Positions 44,693 through 54,634 are shown, numbered from the stretch's first letter. The stretch is DNA of 64,000 bases from Pseudomonas sp. ACM7 (GCF_004136015.1 NZ_CP024866.1:388327-452326); one strand, 5' to 3'. The notes: generated by a model not told the origin, from the letters alone. A program made the numbers and translations.

Positions 44693-46039
44693 ATGAGCCA
44701 ACCCTGGAGCCCTGACAGCTGGCGCGCCCTGCCGATCCAGCAACAACCCCACTACCCCGACGCAGCGCATTTGCTGCACGTCGAGCAAACGCTGGCCAGT
44801 TATCCGCCGCTGGTGTTTGCCGGTGAAGCCCGGGAGTTGCGCCGTCAGTTTGCCGAGGTGACCCAGGGCCGCGCGTTTCTGCTGCAGGGCGGCGACTGTG
44901 CTGAAAGCTTCGCCGAGTTCTCCGCCGCGAAAATCCGCGACACCTTTAAGGTGCTGCTGCAAATGGCGATCGTCATGACCTTCGCCGCCGGTTGCCCGGT
45001 GGTCAAGGTTGGGCGCATGGCCGGGCAATTCGCCAAACCGCGTTCGGCTAACGACGAAACCATCGACGGCGTGACCCTGCCGGCCTACCGCGGCGACATC
45101 GTCAACGGCATCGGTTTCGACGAAAAAAGCCGCGTGCCGGACCCGGAGCGCTTGCTCCAGTCCTACCACCAGTCCACCGCAACCCTGAACCTGTTGCGCG
45201 CCTTCGCCCAGGGCGGTTTTGCCGACCTGCATCAGGTGCACAAGTGGAACCTGGACTTCATCGCTAACTCGGCGCTGGCCGAGAAGTACAGCCACCTGGC
45301 CGATCGCATCGATGAAACCCTGGCGTTCATGCGCGCCTGCGGCATGGACAGCTCGCCGCAACTGCGCGAAACGAGTTTCTTCACCGCCCACGAAGCCCTG
45401 CTGCTGAACTACGAAGAAGCCTTCGTGCGTCGCGACAGTCTGACCAACGACTACTACGATTGCTCGGCGCACATGCTGTGGATCGGCGACCGCACCCGTC
45501 AACTCGACGGCGCTCACGTCGAGTTCCTGCGTGGCGTGAACAACCCGATCGGGGTCAAAGTCGGCCCAAGCATGAACCCCGAAGACCTGATTCGCCTGAT
45601 CGACGTGCTCAACCCGGACAACGATCCGGGCCGTCTGAACCTGATTGCGCGGATGGGTGCGAACAAGGTCGGCGATCATTTGCCGGCGTTGATCCGCGCG
45701 GTGCAGCGCGAAGGCAAGCAAGTGCTGTGGAGTTGCGACCCGATGCACGGCAACACCATCAAGGCCAGCAGCGGCTACAAGACCCGCGACTTTGCGCAGA
45801 TCCTTGGCGAAGTGAAGCAGTTCTTCCAGGTTCACGAAGCGGAAGGCACGTATGCCGGCGGCATCCACATCGAGATGACCGGGCAGAATGTCACGGAGTG
45901 CATAGGTGGTGCGCGGCCGATTACCGAAGACGGGTTGTCGGACCGGTATCACACCCATTGCGATCCGCGGATGAATGCCGATCAGTCGCTGGAGTTGGCG
46001 TTTCTTATTGCCGAGACGTTGAAGCAGGTTCGGCGCTGA
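44693..46039 (+). CDS. DAHP synthase, class II (plant-like)
   Basis: 448 residues. It condenses phosphoenolpyruvate and erythrose-4-phosphate in the first shikimate step. Class II markers: [48 protein letters not shown] and [10 protein letters not shown] class I enzyme is encoded at 60253. GTG-ATG at 44690/44693: the ATG was chosen. Class II enzymes in Pseudomonas come as long and short forms; this is the long one. Confidence 0.94.
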   Translation: MSQPWSPDSWRALPIQQQPHYPDAAHLLHVEQTLASYPPLVFAGEARELRRQFAEVTQGRAFLLQGGDCAESFAEFSAAKIRDTFKVLLQMAIVMTFAAGCPVVKVGRMAGQFAKPRSANDETIDGVTLPAYRGDIVNGIGFDEKSRVPDPERLLQSYHQSTATLNLLRAFAQGGFADLHQVHKWNLDFIANSALAEKYSHLADRIDETLAFMRACGMDSSPQLRETSFFTAHEALLLNYEEAFVRRDSLTNDYYDCSAHMLWIGDRTRQLDGAHVEFLRGVNNPIGVKVGPSMNPEDLIRLIDVLNPDNDPGRLNLIARMGANKVGDHLPALIRAVQREGKQVLWSCDPMHGNTIKASSGYKTRDFAQILGEVKQFFQVHEAEGTYAGGIHIEMTGQNVTECIGGARPITEDGLSDRYHTHCDPRMNADQSLELAFLIAETLKQVRR

Positions 46040-46070
46040 GTCAGTAAGCCACTCATTGCCTGATAGACCG

Positions 46071-46157
46071 CCTTCGCGAGCAAGCCCGCTCCCACAGTTG
46101 ACCGAGTTGTCCAAACGGACGCGGTCTAATGTGGGAGCGGGCTTGCTCGCGAAGGCG
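46071..46157. repeat. REP pair, type B
   Basis: CCTTCGCGAGCAAGCCCGCT and its inverse across about 35 bases, in a convergent gap. Confidence 0.9.
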
Positions 46158-46162
46158 CCAGC

Positions 46163-47392
46163 TCAGTCACTATCAATCTGAGCCAATGCCACCCGCAACC
46201 GCGCCGCACTCGCCCGCGGGCAATTCAACTGAACCCGCTCAAGCCCCAGCCAATCCGCCATCCGCCGCAGATTAACCGCCAACGCCAGCATCCCCTTGTC
46301 ATCCAGCCCCGGCTCTTCCTCATGTACAGCGTGCACCGCCAGCCTGCCCAACGCCCGCTCGGCGCGCAGATCCACCCGCGCGGCAATCCGTTCATTGTGC
46401 AAAAACGGCAACACGTAATAGCCGTAGACCCGCTTGTCCTGCGGCGTATAAATCTCCAGCCGATAGCGAAAATCGAACAGGCGCTCCGTGCGACTGCGCT
46501 CCCAGATCAACGAATCAAACGGTGACAGCAAGGCGCTGGCCTCGACCTTGCGCGGCACTTTGGGCTCAGGCAGACAGTAAGCGGGCTGCCGCCAGCCCTG
46601 GACTTCACAAGCAAGCAATTCACCCGCCTCCACCAGTTCCGCCAAGCGCGGACGGGCATCACCGGGACTCAGGCGAAAGTAATCCCGCAGGTCTTTTTCT
46701 GTTCCGACGCCCAACGCTGTCGCGGCATGCAGCAACAGGCCGCGCTGGGCCTCGGCCTCACTCAGCAGCGGCTGCGCAAGAATCGCCGAAGGAATCACCC
46801 GCTCCGGCAGATCATAAAGCCGCTCGAACCCGCGCCGCCCGGCCACGGTCACTTCACCGGCGGCGAACAACCATTCCAGCGCATGCTTTTCCGCACTCCA
46901 GTCCCACCAGGGTCCTGCCCGTTCCTGACGGGTCGACAGGCTTCCGGCACCCAGCGCGCCCTGCTCCTGAACCGAGGCCAGCACCCGGCGAATCGTGTCC
47001 TCCTGCTCACGCCCGAAACGTGCCAGTTGCTGGTAGATATCTTCGCCACGGGTCGCGCGCAGCATGCGCCAGCGCATCAACGGGTACATCGACAAGGGCA
47101 GCAACGAGGCTTCATGCCCCCAATATTCGAAAAGCGTGCGCCGCCGGCCCAAACTCCAGGCAGCCTGGTCGAGCAAGTCGGATGAGTAATTGCCGAGGCG
47201 GGAAAACAGGGGAAGGTAGTGCGAACGCACCAATGCATTGACCGAATCGATCTGCAGAATGCCCAGCCGCTCGATTAGCCGATTGAGCTGAACCGGTTTG
47301 ATCGCCGCTGGCGGCTGGCGCCCGTTGAACCCTTGGGCGGCCAGCGCCAAACGCCGAGCCTGTTTGAGGGAAAAGGACAGTGTTGCGGGCAT
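46163..47392 (-). CDS. YcaQ/AlkZ-like winged-helix DNA glycosylase
   Basis: 409 residues of the HTH_42 family. The catalytic QxD motif is seen as LQID in IERLGILQIDSVN near residue 45, followed by RSHYLPLFSRLGNY. Members such as E. coli YcaQ remove interstrand crosslinks and alkylated bases. Three tandem winged-helix units are expected. The ATG at 47392 has GGAG six bases away. Confidence 0.88.
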   Translation of the reverse strand: MPATLSFSLKQARRLALAAQGFNGRQPPAAIKPVQLNRLIERLGILQIDSVNALVRSHYLPLFSRLGNYSSDLLDQAAWSLGRRRTLFEYWGHEASLLPLSMYPLMRWRMLRATRGEDIYQQLARFGREQEDTIRRVLASVQEQGALGAGSLSTRQERAGPWWDWSAEKHALEWLFAAGEVTVAGRRGFERLYDLPERVIPSAILAQPLLSEAEAQRGLLLHAATALGVGTEKDLRDYFRLSPGDARPRLAELVEAGELLACEVQGWRQPAYCLPEPKVPRKVEASALLSPFDSLIWERSRTERLFDFRYRLEIYTPQDKRVYGYYVLPFLHNERIAARVDLRAERALGRLAVHAVHEEEPGLDDKGMLALAVNLRRMADWLGLERVQLNCPRASAARLRVALAQIDSD

Positions 47393-47456
47393 GAGCATCT
47401 CCTTGTCTGCTCGCAACCTACCTCACCGGGAGACGGTTTGTGTAGTTGTGTATGAC

Positions 47457-47672
47457 TCATTTGTGCATCGGGTCATTCCAGAACGGTTTGACCGACTCGA
47501 ACTCCACATCCGCACGACTCATGCCAATGTCCTTCAGCGCTTCGTCGCTCAGACTCGCCAGCAGCTCGCGCTCCCGGTGAAGTTCGTACCAGCGGCTGAA
47601 TTTGTGCAGCAAATCGGATACCAGGTGGATCGAGTGTTTTTCTACGGCTGGATGTTCATGTTGACCTTTCAT
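47457..47672 (-). CDS. DUF1127 small protein
   Basis: 71 residues with the C-terminal DUF1127 motif (RERELLASLSDEALKDIGMSRADVEFE). These short, basic-region proteins bind RNA or proteins in other bacteria. It is divergent from the LysR gene at 47768, which probably controls it. Confidence 0.9.
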   Translation of the reverse strand: MKGQHEHPAVEKHSIHLVSDLLHKFSRWYELHRERELLASLSDEALKDIGMSRADVEFESVKPFWNDPMHK

Positions 47673-47767
47673 CTTGTTGCCCTCCGTTTGGATGGCTCAA
47701 GTGTCGCGCTGGGGCTAAGATCAATCCAACGAATGTTTCTGATGTAACACATCTCGGAGATTGATGA

Positions 47768-48622
47768 ATGTCTGCCTACCCCAGTATCGATACCGAAGTG
47801 CTGCGCACCTTTGTCGCCATTGCCGACCAGGGCGGTTTTACCCGCGCCGGCGAGTTGGTCAACCGCACTCAGTCCGCCGTGAGCATGCAGATGAAGCGGC
47901 TGGAAGAGGATGTGTTGCAGCGTCAATTATTCCAGCGCGACGGACGGCAGGTGCGGTTGACGGCTGAGGGTCAGGTGTTGCTCGGCTATGCCCGGCGCAT
48001 CCTCAAGCTGCACAGCGAGGTGTTCAATACGTTGCGCGAGCCGCACATGGTTGGCATGGTGCGCATTGGTACGCCGGACGATTACGTGATGCGGTTTTTG
48101 CCGGGGATTCTGCGGCGATTTGCCCAAACGTATCCGCTGATCCAGATCGAGGTGCACTGCGAATCATCAAAACAATTGCTGCTGCGCCAGGACCTGGACT
48201 TGACCATCGTCACCCGCGAACCGGGCAACGAAATCGGCCAGTTGCTGCGCAAGGAGCGTTTTGTCTGGGCCGAGGCGCAATGTTTCAGCGCCCATGAGCA
48301 AACGCCGCTGCCGCTGGCGATGTTCAACAGTGATTGCTTCTGCAGGCTGTGGGCCTGCAATGCGCTCGATGCCATGGGTCGCGATTATCGCGTGGCGTAC
48401 AACAGCGACAGCCTGTCGGCAATCATGGCGGTGGTCAGTGCAGGCCTGGCGGTGACCGCGCAGCTGGAAAGCCTTGTCACCCCGGACATGCGCATTCTCG
48501 GTGAAGCCGAAGACCTGCCGATTCTGCCCGAGGCCAGCATCATGCTGGTGCGCAACCTGCACAACCCGTCGCCGATCACTGAGTGCCTGGCCGAACACAT
48601 CGTCGAAGGCTTCAAACTTTAA
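47768..48622 (+). CDS. LysR-family regulator
   Basis: 284 residues. Helix-turn-helix at residues 8-60 (EVLRTFVAIADQGGFTRAGELVNRTQSAVSMQ) and an effector domain from 88. It is divergent from the DUF1127 gene with a 95-base gap, suggesting local control. Its last 11 bases overlap the end of the TauE gene in antiparallel orientation. Confidence 0.92.
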   Translation: MSAYPSIDTEVLRTFVAIADQGGFTRAGELVNRTQSAVSMQMKRLEEDVLQRQLFQRDGRQVRLTAEGQVLLGYARRILKLHSEVFNTLREPHMVGMVRIGTPDDYVMRFLPGILRRFAQTYPLIQIEVHCESSKQLLLRQDLDLTIVTREPGNEIGQLLRKERFVWAEAQCFSAHEQTPLPLAMFNSDCFCRLWACNALDAMGRDYRVAYNSDSLSAIMAVVSAGLAVTAQLESLVTPDMRILGEAEDLPILPEASIMLVRNLHNPSPITECLAEHIVEGFKL

Positions 48623-49361
48623 GGGCGAGCATCACCGCGCAGAGCACCAGGAAACCACAGAACAACCCGCGCAGCAGTCGCTCCGGCAGCGCGTGGGCGA
48701 TCCTCACGCCCCAGCTGATGCTCAGCAGACCACCCACTGCCAAGGGCAGGCCGATCATCCAGTCCACCTGATGATGCACCGCGTAAGTCACCAGCGTAAC
48801 GCCCGTGCTCGGCAATGCCAGCGCCAGCGACAAACCCTGCGCAACCACCTGACTGGTGCCGAACAGACTGGTCAGCACCGGCGTTGCCACCACCGCCCCG
48901 CCCACGCCAAACAACCCGCCCATGGTGCCGGAGGCGGCGCCGAGTACGCCCAGCCATGGCCATGAATAATTCATCTGCGCAGACGCCGGCGCGTTGGCGG
49001 CGAACATTCGCACCAGGTTGTAGGCCGACAGGGCAATCAGGAACGCAACAAATCCGAGCCGCATGGTTTGCGCATCAATGCCCACCGCCCAGATCGAACC
49101 GATCCAGGCAAAACAGAACCCCATCGAAGCCAATGGCAGCGCGTGGCGCAATTCAATCCGGTTGCGCTGGTGATAACGCCACAGCGCCAGCATCACGTTG
49201 GGCACCACCATGACCAGCGCCGTGCCTTGGGCAATCTGCTGATCGAGGCCGAACAACACGCCCAGCAACGGGATCGCAATCAAACCACCGCCAATGCCGA
49301 ATAACCCACCGAGGGTGCCCAGGGCGGCGCCAAACGCCAGGTACATCAAAAACTCAATCAC
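48612..49361 (-). CDS. TauE/SafE-family membrane exporter
   Basis: 249 residues with eight hydrophobic segments and the duplicated motif GTLGGLFGIGGGLIAIP / GTMGGLFGVGGAVVATP. Family members export sulfite, sulfoacetate or other small anions; substrate unknown. The start is GTG at 49361; an ATG five codons on is an alternative. It overlaps the LysR gene tail by 11 bases and is divergent from a second LysR gene. Confidence 0.9.
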   Translation of the reverse strand: MIEFLMYLAFGAALGTLGGLFGIGGGLIAIPLLGVLFGLDQQIAQGTALVMVVPNVMLALWRYHQRNRIELRHALPLASMGFCFAWIGSIWAVGIDAQTMRLGFVAFLIALSAYNLVRMFAANAPASAQMNYSWPWLGVLGAASGTMGGLFGVGGAVVATPVLTSLFGTSQVVAQGLSLALALPSTGVTLVTYAVHHQVDWMIGLPLAVGGLLSISWGVRIAHALPERLLRGLFCGFLVLCAVMLALKV

Positions 49362-49473
49362 AGGCTATTTTCCCTTCACGTCAGGCTGTTCATCCTACGC
49401 AGTCGACGCTGGCGGGGAAACGCATAGCAACGCACAATGGCTGTGCCAACTTCGCACAAGCGCTGACAACACC

Positions 49474-50430
49474 ATGAACCCCAATCAATTGACCGAACAA
49501 CTGGGTCTGTTCCTCGACGTGCTGGAAACCGGCAGTTTTTCCGCCGCGTCCCGCCGCCATCCTCTGACCCCTTCGGCGGTGGCGAGGCGCATCGACAGTC
49601 TGGAAAACGCCGTCGGCAGCCAGTTGTTCATTCGCAGCACCCACGCGGTGCGCGCTACCCCGGCGGGTTTGGCGTTTGCCGAGCGCGCACGGCGTATCGT
49701 GGCTGAACTGCGACTGGCTCGGGCTGAAGCGGTATCCTTGAGCAGCGCACCGGAAGGCTTGATTCGGATCGATGCACCGGCAGCATTCGGACGGCGACAT
49801 CTGGCGCCGGTGATTGCCGATTTTCTGATGCTCTACCCCGGCCTCGATGTGCAACTGCACCTGATCGACAGTTTCGTCGACATGCAGGGTTTGAATCTGG
49901 GCAGGGTCGATCTGGTGCTGCGCGCCGGGCAAATGGCCGATACCCGGCTGGTGGCCACGCCGCTGGCGAGCATGGTGCGCATCGCCTGTGCCAGCCCCGA
50001 GTATTTGCAACGGCGTGGTGTGCCGACCGATCCGGCGCAACTGATTGAGCATGATGGCCTCGACTGGGGTGGCCTGGCTCCGCCGTTCGCCTGGCGTTTC
50101 GAGCGGGACGGGCAGATGCACTTGCACCGCCCGGCGCGCATCCGCATGAGTGCCAACAATGCCGAGGCTTTGGTCTGCGGCGCATTGGCCGGGCTGGGTA
50201 TCGCGCACTTGCCAACCTGGTTGACCAGCGAATACCTGTTACGCGGTGAACTGCTTCCGCTGTTCTGCGAACACGGCCTGCCACCACCGGAAACGACCGG
50301 CATTTATGCCTTGCGCCTTGAGCAACAACCCAATCCCCGCAGTCGCTTGTTGCTGGAATACCTGAAAACCCGCTTCAGCCCGATCCCGCCGTGGGATCTG
50401 GCCCTGCAAAGTACCCTCGACCGGCACTAG
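49474..50430 (+). CDS. LysR-family regulator
   Basis: 318 residues with N-terminal HTH (LGLFLDVLETGSFSAASRRHPLTPSAVARR) and a substrate-binding domain of the GcvA/PecT type. The divergent TauE gene (112 bases away) is the obvious target. Start at 49474 taken as the natural N-terminus MNPNQLTEQL. Confidence 0.92.
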   Translation: MNPNQLTEQLGLFLDVLETGSFSAASRRHPLTPSAVARRIDSLENAVGSQLFIRSTHAVRATPAGLAFAERARRIVAELRLARAEAVSLSSAPEGLIRIDAPAAFGRRHLAPVIADFLMLYPGLDVQLHLIDSFVDMQGLNLGRVDLVLRAGQMADTRLVATPLASMVRIACASPEYLQRRGVPTDPAQLIEHDGLDWGGLAPPFAWRFERDGQMHLHRPARIRMSANNAEALVCGALAGLGIAHLPTWLTSEYLLRGELLPLFCEHGLPPPETTGIYALRLEQQPNPRSRLLLEYLKTRFSPIPPWDLALQSTLDRH

Positions 50431-50499
50431 GCTAGAATTGTCTGGTGCATTAAAGATTCGCCCGCTAGATTTATGACGATCACTGATCAAGGCTTCGAA

Positions 50500-50961
50500 A
50501 TGACTACCGAGCGCAACACCCCGGATAACTGCGACGACCTGCTGCTGGATAATCAGGCCTGCTTCGCCCTGCATTCCACCTCGCTGCTGATGACCAAGGT
50601 CTACAAGCCGCTGTTGCAAGCACTGGGCCTGACCTATCCGCAATACCTGGCGATGATGGTGTTGTGGGAACAGGACGGTTTGACCGTAGGCGAAATCAGC
50701 ACGCGCCTGCTGACCGACCCTGGCTCATTGACGCCGTTGCTCAAACGACTGGAAGTCGAAGGTTTACTCAGCCGCACCCGCAGCCGTGAAGACGAGCGAG
50801 TGGTGATAGTCGAACTCACCGAACAGGGTCGTGCATTGCGGGAGCGGGCGCGCGGTATTCCCCAGTGCATCCTCGGCGCCAGCGGGATGACGCTGGAGCG
50901 ACTGCAGAAACTGCAAGCGGAACTGCAAGTACTGCGCAGCAATCTGCAAGACAGCCTGTAA
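50500..50961 (+). CDS. ohrR: Organic-hydroperoxide regulator OhrR (MarR family)
   Basis: 153 residues from the ATG at 50500. The peroxide-sensing Cys21 lies in LDNQACFALHSTSLLM as in known OhrR proteins, and the DNA-binding part is VGEISTRLLTDPGSLTPLLKRLE with wing SREDERVVIVELTEQG. Oxidation of the Cys releases DNA and allows expression of ohr. An ATG nine codons upstream has no ribosome site, while AAGG precedes the chosen one. Confidence 0.93.
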   Translation: MTTERNTPDNCDDLLLDNQACFALHSTSLLMTKVYKPLLQALGLTYPQYLAMMVLWEQDGLTVGEISTRLLTDPGSLTPLLKRLEVEGLLSRTRSREDERVVIVELTEQGRALRERARGIPQCILGASGMTLERLQKLQAELQVLRSNLQDSL

Positions 50962-50980
50962 TCTTCAAACCACCACAAAT

Positions 50981-51011
50981 CCCCTGTGGGAGTGAGCTTG
51001 CTCCCACAGGG
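50981..51011. repeat. Truncated REP hairpin, type B
   Basis: CCCCTGTGGGAGTGAGCTTG-type half followed at once by CTCCCACAGGG: a collapsed pair that makes a compact hairpin after ohrR and may act as its terminator. Confidence 0.75.
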
Positions 51012-51145
51012 AATGGGTGGTGTCCCTTCCGGCCTCGTTCCCCCGTCAGAAAAAATTCTTCGCTGAAAATCCTGCCGCAACAGCTCTAGCTCAACACATC
51101 TAATCAGCGCCGGCCCTCCAGCCAAAACTTTTTTCAAAATTTATA

Positions 51146-51212
51146 TTGCGCACAAAATATCAGCGCGCTACATTTACCTCGTTACTTAGCGCGCAAACAT
51201 TTAGCGCGAAAC
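51146..51212 (+). promoter_or_regulatory. ohr promoter and likely OhrR sites
   Basis: Candidate -35 TTGCGC (51146-51151), 17-base spacer, -10 TACATT (51169-51174). GCGC-rich elements recur: GCGCACAAAATATCAGCGCGC in the spacer, TTAGCGCGCAAA at 51186-51197 and TTAGCGCGAAAC at 51201-51212. Repeat positions suit operator DNA; identity as OhrR sites is inferred from adjacency. Confidence 0.55.
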
Positions 51213-51238
51213 ACCAAAACCCGAACGAGGCTTACATC

Positions 51239-51658
51239 ATGCAAACTCTCTACACCGCAATCGCAACCTCCACCGGCGGCCGTGACGGTCGTGCGGTTTC
51301 CAGCGACAACATCCTCGACGTCAAACTCGCCACCCCCAAAGAACTCGGTGGTGCCGGCGGCGCAGCGACCAACCCTGAGCAACTGTTCGCAGCCGGTTAC
51401 TCCGCCTGCTTCATCGGCGCGCTGAAATTCGTCGCCAGCCAGACCAAACGCACCATCCCGAACGACGCCTCGATCACCGCCCATGTCGGCATCGGCCAGA
51501 TCCCTGGCGGTTTCGGCCTGGACATCGACCTGCACATCAGCCTGCCGGGTCTTGAGCAAGCCGATGCACAAAGCCTGGTAGACGCTGCACACCAGGTCTG
51601 CCCGTACTCCAACGCCACCCGTGGCAATGTCGATGTGCGCCTGCACGTTGCCGTCTAA
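51239..51658 (+). CDS. ohr: Organic hydroperoxide reductase Ohr
   Basis: 139 residues of the OsmC/Ohr family. The redox Cys pair is Cys57 (GYSACFIGAL) and Cys121 (HQVCPYSNATRGN), and the Arg of GGRDGRAVS completes the site. It reduces organic peroxides with lipoyl-protein or dithiol donors. It lies 277 bases after ohrR and is followed closely by an esterase gene, likely in one transcript. Confidence 0.96.
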   Translation: MQTLYTAIATSTGGRDGRAVSSDNILDVKLATPKELGGAGGAATNPEQLFAAGYSACFIGALKFVASQTKRTIPNDASITAHVGIGQIPGGFGLDIDLHISLPGLEQADAQSLVDAAHQVCPYSNATRGNVDVRLHVAV

Positions 51659-51692
51659 CCGCTGATTCCCAGGCCCGAACCAGGAAACGAAC

Positions 51693-52706
51693 ATGAGCAC
51701 TTTCAGCAAAGTCTTGACCGGTACCCTTCTCGCCCTGTCCATCCACAGCGCGTTCGCAGGTGATGGTGTTGAACACAACACCCAGGCGTTCCTCGACGTT
51801 CTGAACGCCGGCACCGGCAAACCGATGGAACAACTCACCCCTAAAGATGCCCGCGCCGTGCTGGTCGGCGCGCAGGCAGGGGTGAAACTGACGCTGCCAA
51901 AAGCCGATGTCAGCGAGAAGACCATTCAAGTCGACGGCCAACCGCTCAACCTGACCATCGTCCGGCCGGCCGGGGTCAAAGGTCCGCTGCCAGTGTTCAT
52001 GTTCTTTCACGGCGGTGGCTGGGTGCTGGGGGATTTCCCGACCCATGAACGTCTGGTTCGGGACTTGGTTACCGGTTCGGGGGCGGCGGCGGTGTTCGTC
52101 AATTACACCCCGTCACCGGAAGCGCATTACCCGGTGGCGATCAATCAGGCTTACGCCGCAACCAAATGGGTGGCCGAGCACGGTAAAGAGATCAACGTCG
52201 ACGGCAAACGCCTGGCCGTGGCCGGCAACAGCGTCGGTGGCAACATGGCGGCAGTGGTTGCGCTGATGGCCAAAGACAAGGGCACGCCGGCGATCAAGTT
52301 CCAGGTGCTGCTGTGGCCGGTGACCGACGCCAGCTTCGAGACGGCGTCCTACAACCAGTTTGCCGAGGGGCACTTCCTCACCAAAAACATGATGAAGTGG
52401 TTCTGGGACAACTACACCACCGATGCCAAACAGCGTAACGAGATCTACACCTCGCCGCTGCGGGCGACCACCGCGCAACTCAAGGGCCTGCCACCTGCCC
52501 TGGTGCAGACAGCCGGCGCCGACGTGTTGCGCGATGAAGGTGAAGCCTATGCCCGAAAACTGGATGAGGCTGGCGTGCCGGTCACGTCGGTTCGCTACAA
52601 CGGCTTGATCCACGACTACGGGTTGCTCAACGTGGTGAGCCAGGTGCCAGCGGTGCGTTCGGCGCTCTTGCAAGCCTCTGAAGAACTGAAGCAACATTTG
52701 AAATAG
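51693..52706 (+). CDS. Exported esterase/lipase (hormone-sensitive-lipase family)
   Basis: 337 residues. Signal peptide ending SAFA, then the family's HGGGW motif at residues 106-110, nucleophile Ser180 in GNSVGG, and Asp/His in GADVLRDE and LIHDYG. It is located 34 bases after ohr, implying co-expression under peroxide control; substrates may include oxidised lipid esters, which is speculation. Confidence 0.9.
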   Translation: MSTFSKVLTGTLLALSIHSAFAGDGVEHNTQAFLDVLNAGTGKPMEQLTPKDARAVLVGAQAGVKLTLPKADVSEKTIQVDGQPLNLTIVRPAGVKGPLPVFMFFHGGGWVLGDFPTHERLVRDLVTGSGAAAVFVNYTPSPEAHYPVAINQAYAATKWVAEHGKEINVDGKRLAVAGNSVGGNMAAVVALMAKDKGTPAIKFQVLLWPVTDASFETASYNQFAEGHFLTKNMMKWFWDNYTTDAKQRNEIYTSPLRATTAQLKGLPPALVQTAGADVLRDEGEAYARKLDEAGVPVTSVRYNGLIHDYGLLNVVSQVPAVRSALLQASEELKQHLK

Positions 52707-52714
52707 ATAAAGCG

Positions 52715-52807
52715 AAAGATCGCAGCCTCGTTTCACTCGACAGCTCCTACATTGGGATCGCGTATCTCCTGTAGGAGCTGTCGAGTGAAACGAGGCTGCG
52801 ATCTTTT
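52715..52807. repeat. REP pair, type A
   Basis: AAAGATCGCAGCCTCGTTTC facing GAAACGAGGCTGCGATCTTT across about 30 bases. Confidence 0.9.
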
Positions 52808-52824
52808 GATCTTCATATCGGCCA

Positions 52825-52858
52825 CAAAAAAGCCCGACTCAATGGTCGGGCTTTTTTG
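52825..52858. terminator. Bidirectional terminator before efp end
   Basis: AAAAAAGCCCGAC and GTCGGGCTTTTTT pair around TCAATG, between the convergent esterase and efp genes. Confidence 0.9.
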
Positions 52859-52873
52859 TACCTGAAGCAGTGC

Positions 52874-53443
52874 TTATTTAGCACGGCCTTTGTAGGAACC
52901 GCCTTCGCGGGTATCGATCTCGATCTTGTCACCGATTTCGATGAAGTCAGCAACTTGCAGCTCAGTACCGTTGCTCAGCTTGGCAGGCTTCATCACCTTG
53001 CCGGAAGTGTCGCCGCGAGCCGAACCTTCGGTGTAGTCAACTACGCGCACGATGGTGGTCGGCAGTTCTACGGAAACCAGACGCTCTTCGAAGAAGATCG
53101 CTTCGCAAACATCGGTCATGCCTTCTTCAACGAAAGGCAGAACGGCTTCGATGTCTTCAGCGTTCAGCTCGTACATGGTGTAGTCGGTGGTGTCCATGAA
53201 CGTGTAGGTGTCGCCGCTGATGAAGGACAGGGTCGCTTCTTTGCGGTCGAGGATTACGTCGTCCAGCTTGTCGTCGGCGCTGTAAACGATCTCGGTCTTG
53301 TAACCGGTCAGCAGGTTTTTCAGCTTGGTCTTCATGATCGCGCTGTTACGACCAGACTTGGTGAATTCAGCTTTCTGAACCAGCCAAGGATCGTTTTCGA
53401 GACGGATCACGGTACCGGGTTTCAGTTCTTTACCAGTTTTCAT
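52874..53443 (-). CDS. efp: Translation elongation factor P
   Basis: 189 residues. Three beta-barrel domains; the loop SGRNSAI carries Arg32, not the Lys34 modified by EpmA in enterobacteria. In pseudomonads this Arg is rhamnosylated by EarP, encoded next. EF-P relieves stalling at poly-proline stretches. Followed by a bidirectional terminator. Confidence 0.97.
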   Translation of the reverse strand: MKTGKELKPGTVIRLENDPWLVQKAEFTKSGRNSAIMKTKLKNLLTGYKTEIVYSADDKLDDVILDRKEATLSFISGDTYTFMDTTDYTMYELNAEDIEAVLPFVEEGMTDVCEAIFFEERLVSVELPTTIVRVVDYTEGSARGDTSGKVMKPAKLSNGTELQVADFIEIGDKIEIDTREGGSYKGRAK

Positions 53444-53491
53444 TGCGAATATCCGAATTTGGATGGGATTTACAAAAATCTAGGCCGCGTA

Positions 53492-54634
53492 TCATATCCA
53501 ATTTACATAAAACTGTACCAGCGCTGCGGCAAGATCTGCCTGCAAAGCCTGTTCCAGACACCACGCTTCGGCGTGTTTTTGCAGTTCTGGCCAGTGTTTT
53601 CGGGTCGATTGCCAGTGCCCGGTCATATTGTCACCCGCATTCCACGCCCGCCAAAGACCGCTGATCGCCTCGCGGGCAGGCTCGGACAGGCCATTGGTGT
53701 ACAGAGCGAGGAAGGCGTCGAGCTTGTCCAGGTGGATGTCTTCGTCCTGCTGATAGATGTGCCAGAGCAGCGGCCGGCCCGCCCATTGGGCGCGGACAAA
53801 GGAATCTTCACCGCGCACGGCATTGAAATCGCAGCACCAGAGCAGGTGATCGTATTGATCCTGTCGGACGAACGGCAGCACTTGCACGGTCAATTCACCG
53901 CGCACATGCACTGCGCCGGCCACCAGACCGTCCACACCGAGCCAACGTTCGACATCCCCAAGAATCCGACCTTCGGGCACCAGCAGATGAGTCGGCGTCG
54001 AGTCGGCAGCCATTGCGTCGAGCCAACTGGCCAGCCCGTTATTTTCGTAGGCAAACAGCGAGATCAACTGCGCACCTTGCGCGCGATCAATCCCCAAACC
54101 TTGCAGGAATTCTCGCTGGGCCTCGGGGTTTTGCTGAAACTGCTGACGACGCTTGAGCAATCCGCTTTCACGCAGCAAGCCACCCGTGCCCTTCTGAAAC
54201 CCTGGGAAGAAAAAGATTTTTTGTACGTTCTTGTACTTCACCGACGGCAAACCGTGGCAGCCGACGATCCAGTCCTCGGCACTCAGATAGTCGAGATTCA
54301 TCCACAGCGGCGGTTTTTCCCGCTCGGCCATGGCCTCCATGTAAGCACTCGGCAATTGGCAGGCGAACGCGGCAATCACCACATCAGCGGCTTCAGTGGG
54401 CTGCCAGTCGGCCGTCCACTGACGCACTTCGACGCCCTGCTGCCATTGCTGTGAGGCGTTGATGTCAATGTCCGGGCACAAGCGCTCGAAGGCCCGCAGA
54501 TCATCGACCCACAAACGCACCGCCACCGAATGTTCGGCCACCAGTTGTCGGGCCAGACGCCAGGTCACGCCGATGTCCCCAAAGTTGTCGACCACCGCGC
54601 AGAAAATATCCCAGCGGGCTTTCATTTCAGGCAT
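53492..54634 (-). CDS. earP: EF-P arginine rhamnosyltransferase
   Basis: 380 residues. The N-terminus ARWDIFCAVVDNFGDIGVTWRLARQL contains the EarP acidic catalytic segment (DNFGD), and the C-terminal part has FVRQDQYDHLLWCCDFNAVRGEDSFVRAQWAGRPLLWHIYQQDEDIH, split here by commas only for reading: DFNAVRGEDSFVRAQ and LLWHIYQQ. It transfers rhamnose from dTDP-rhamnose to EF-P. It is upstream of efp on the same strand with a 48-base gap. Start with GGGAG upstream. Confidence 0.95.
   Translation of the reverse strand: MPEMKARWDIFCAVVDNFGDIGVTWRLARQLVAEHSVAVRLWVDDLRAFERLCPDIDINASQQWQQGVEVRQWTADWQPTEAADVVIAAFACQLPSAYMEAMAEREKPPLWMNLDYLSAEDWIVGCHGLPSVKYKNVQKIFFFPGFQKGTGGLLRESGLLKRRQQFQQNPEAQREFLQGLGIDRAQGAQLISLFAYENNGLASWLDAMAADSTPTHLLVPEGRILGDVERWLGVDGLVAGAVHVRGELTVQVLPFVRQDQYDHLLWCCDFNAVRGEDSFVRAQWAGRPLLWHIYQQDEDIHLDKLDAFLALYTNGLSEPAREAISGLWRAWNAGDNMTGHWQSTRKHWPELQKHAEAWCLEQALQADLAAALVQFYVNWI

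Noticed and set aside
52856..54454. 532-codon plus-strand frame over efp and earP
   Set aside because: It spans two oppositely coded genes with strong family matches and crosses their intergenic gap.
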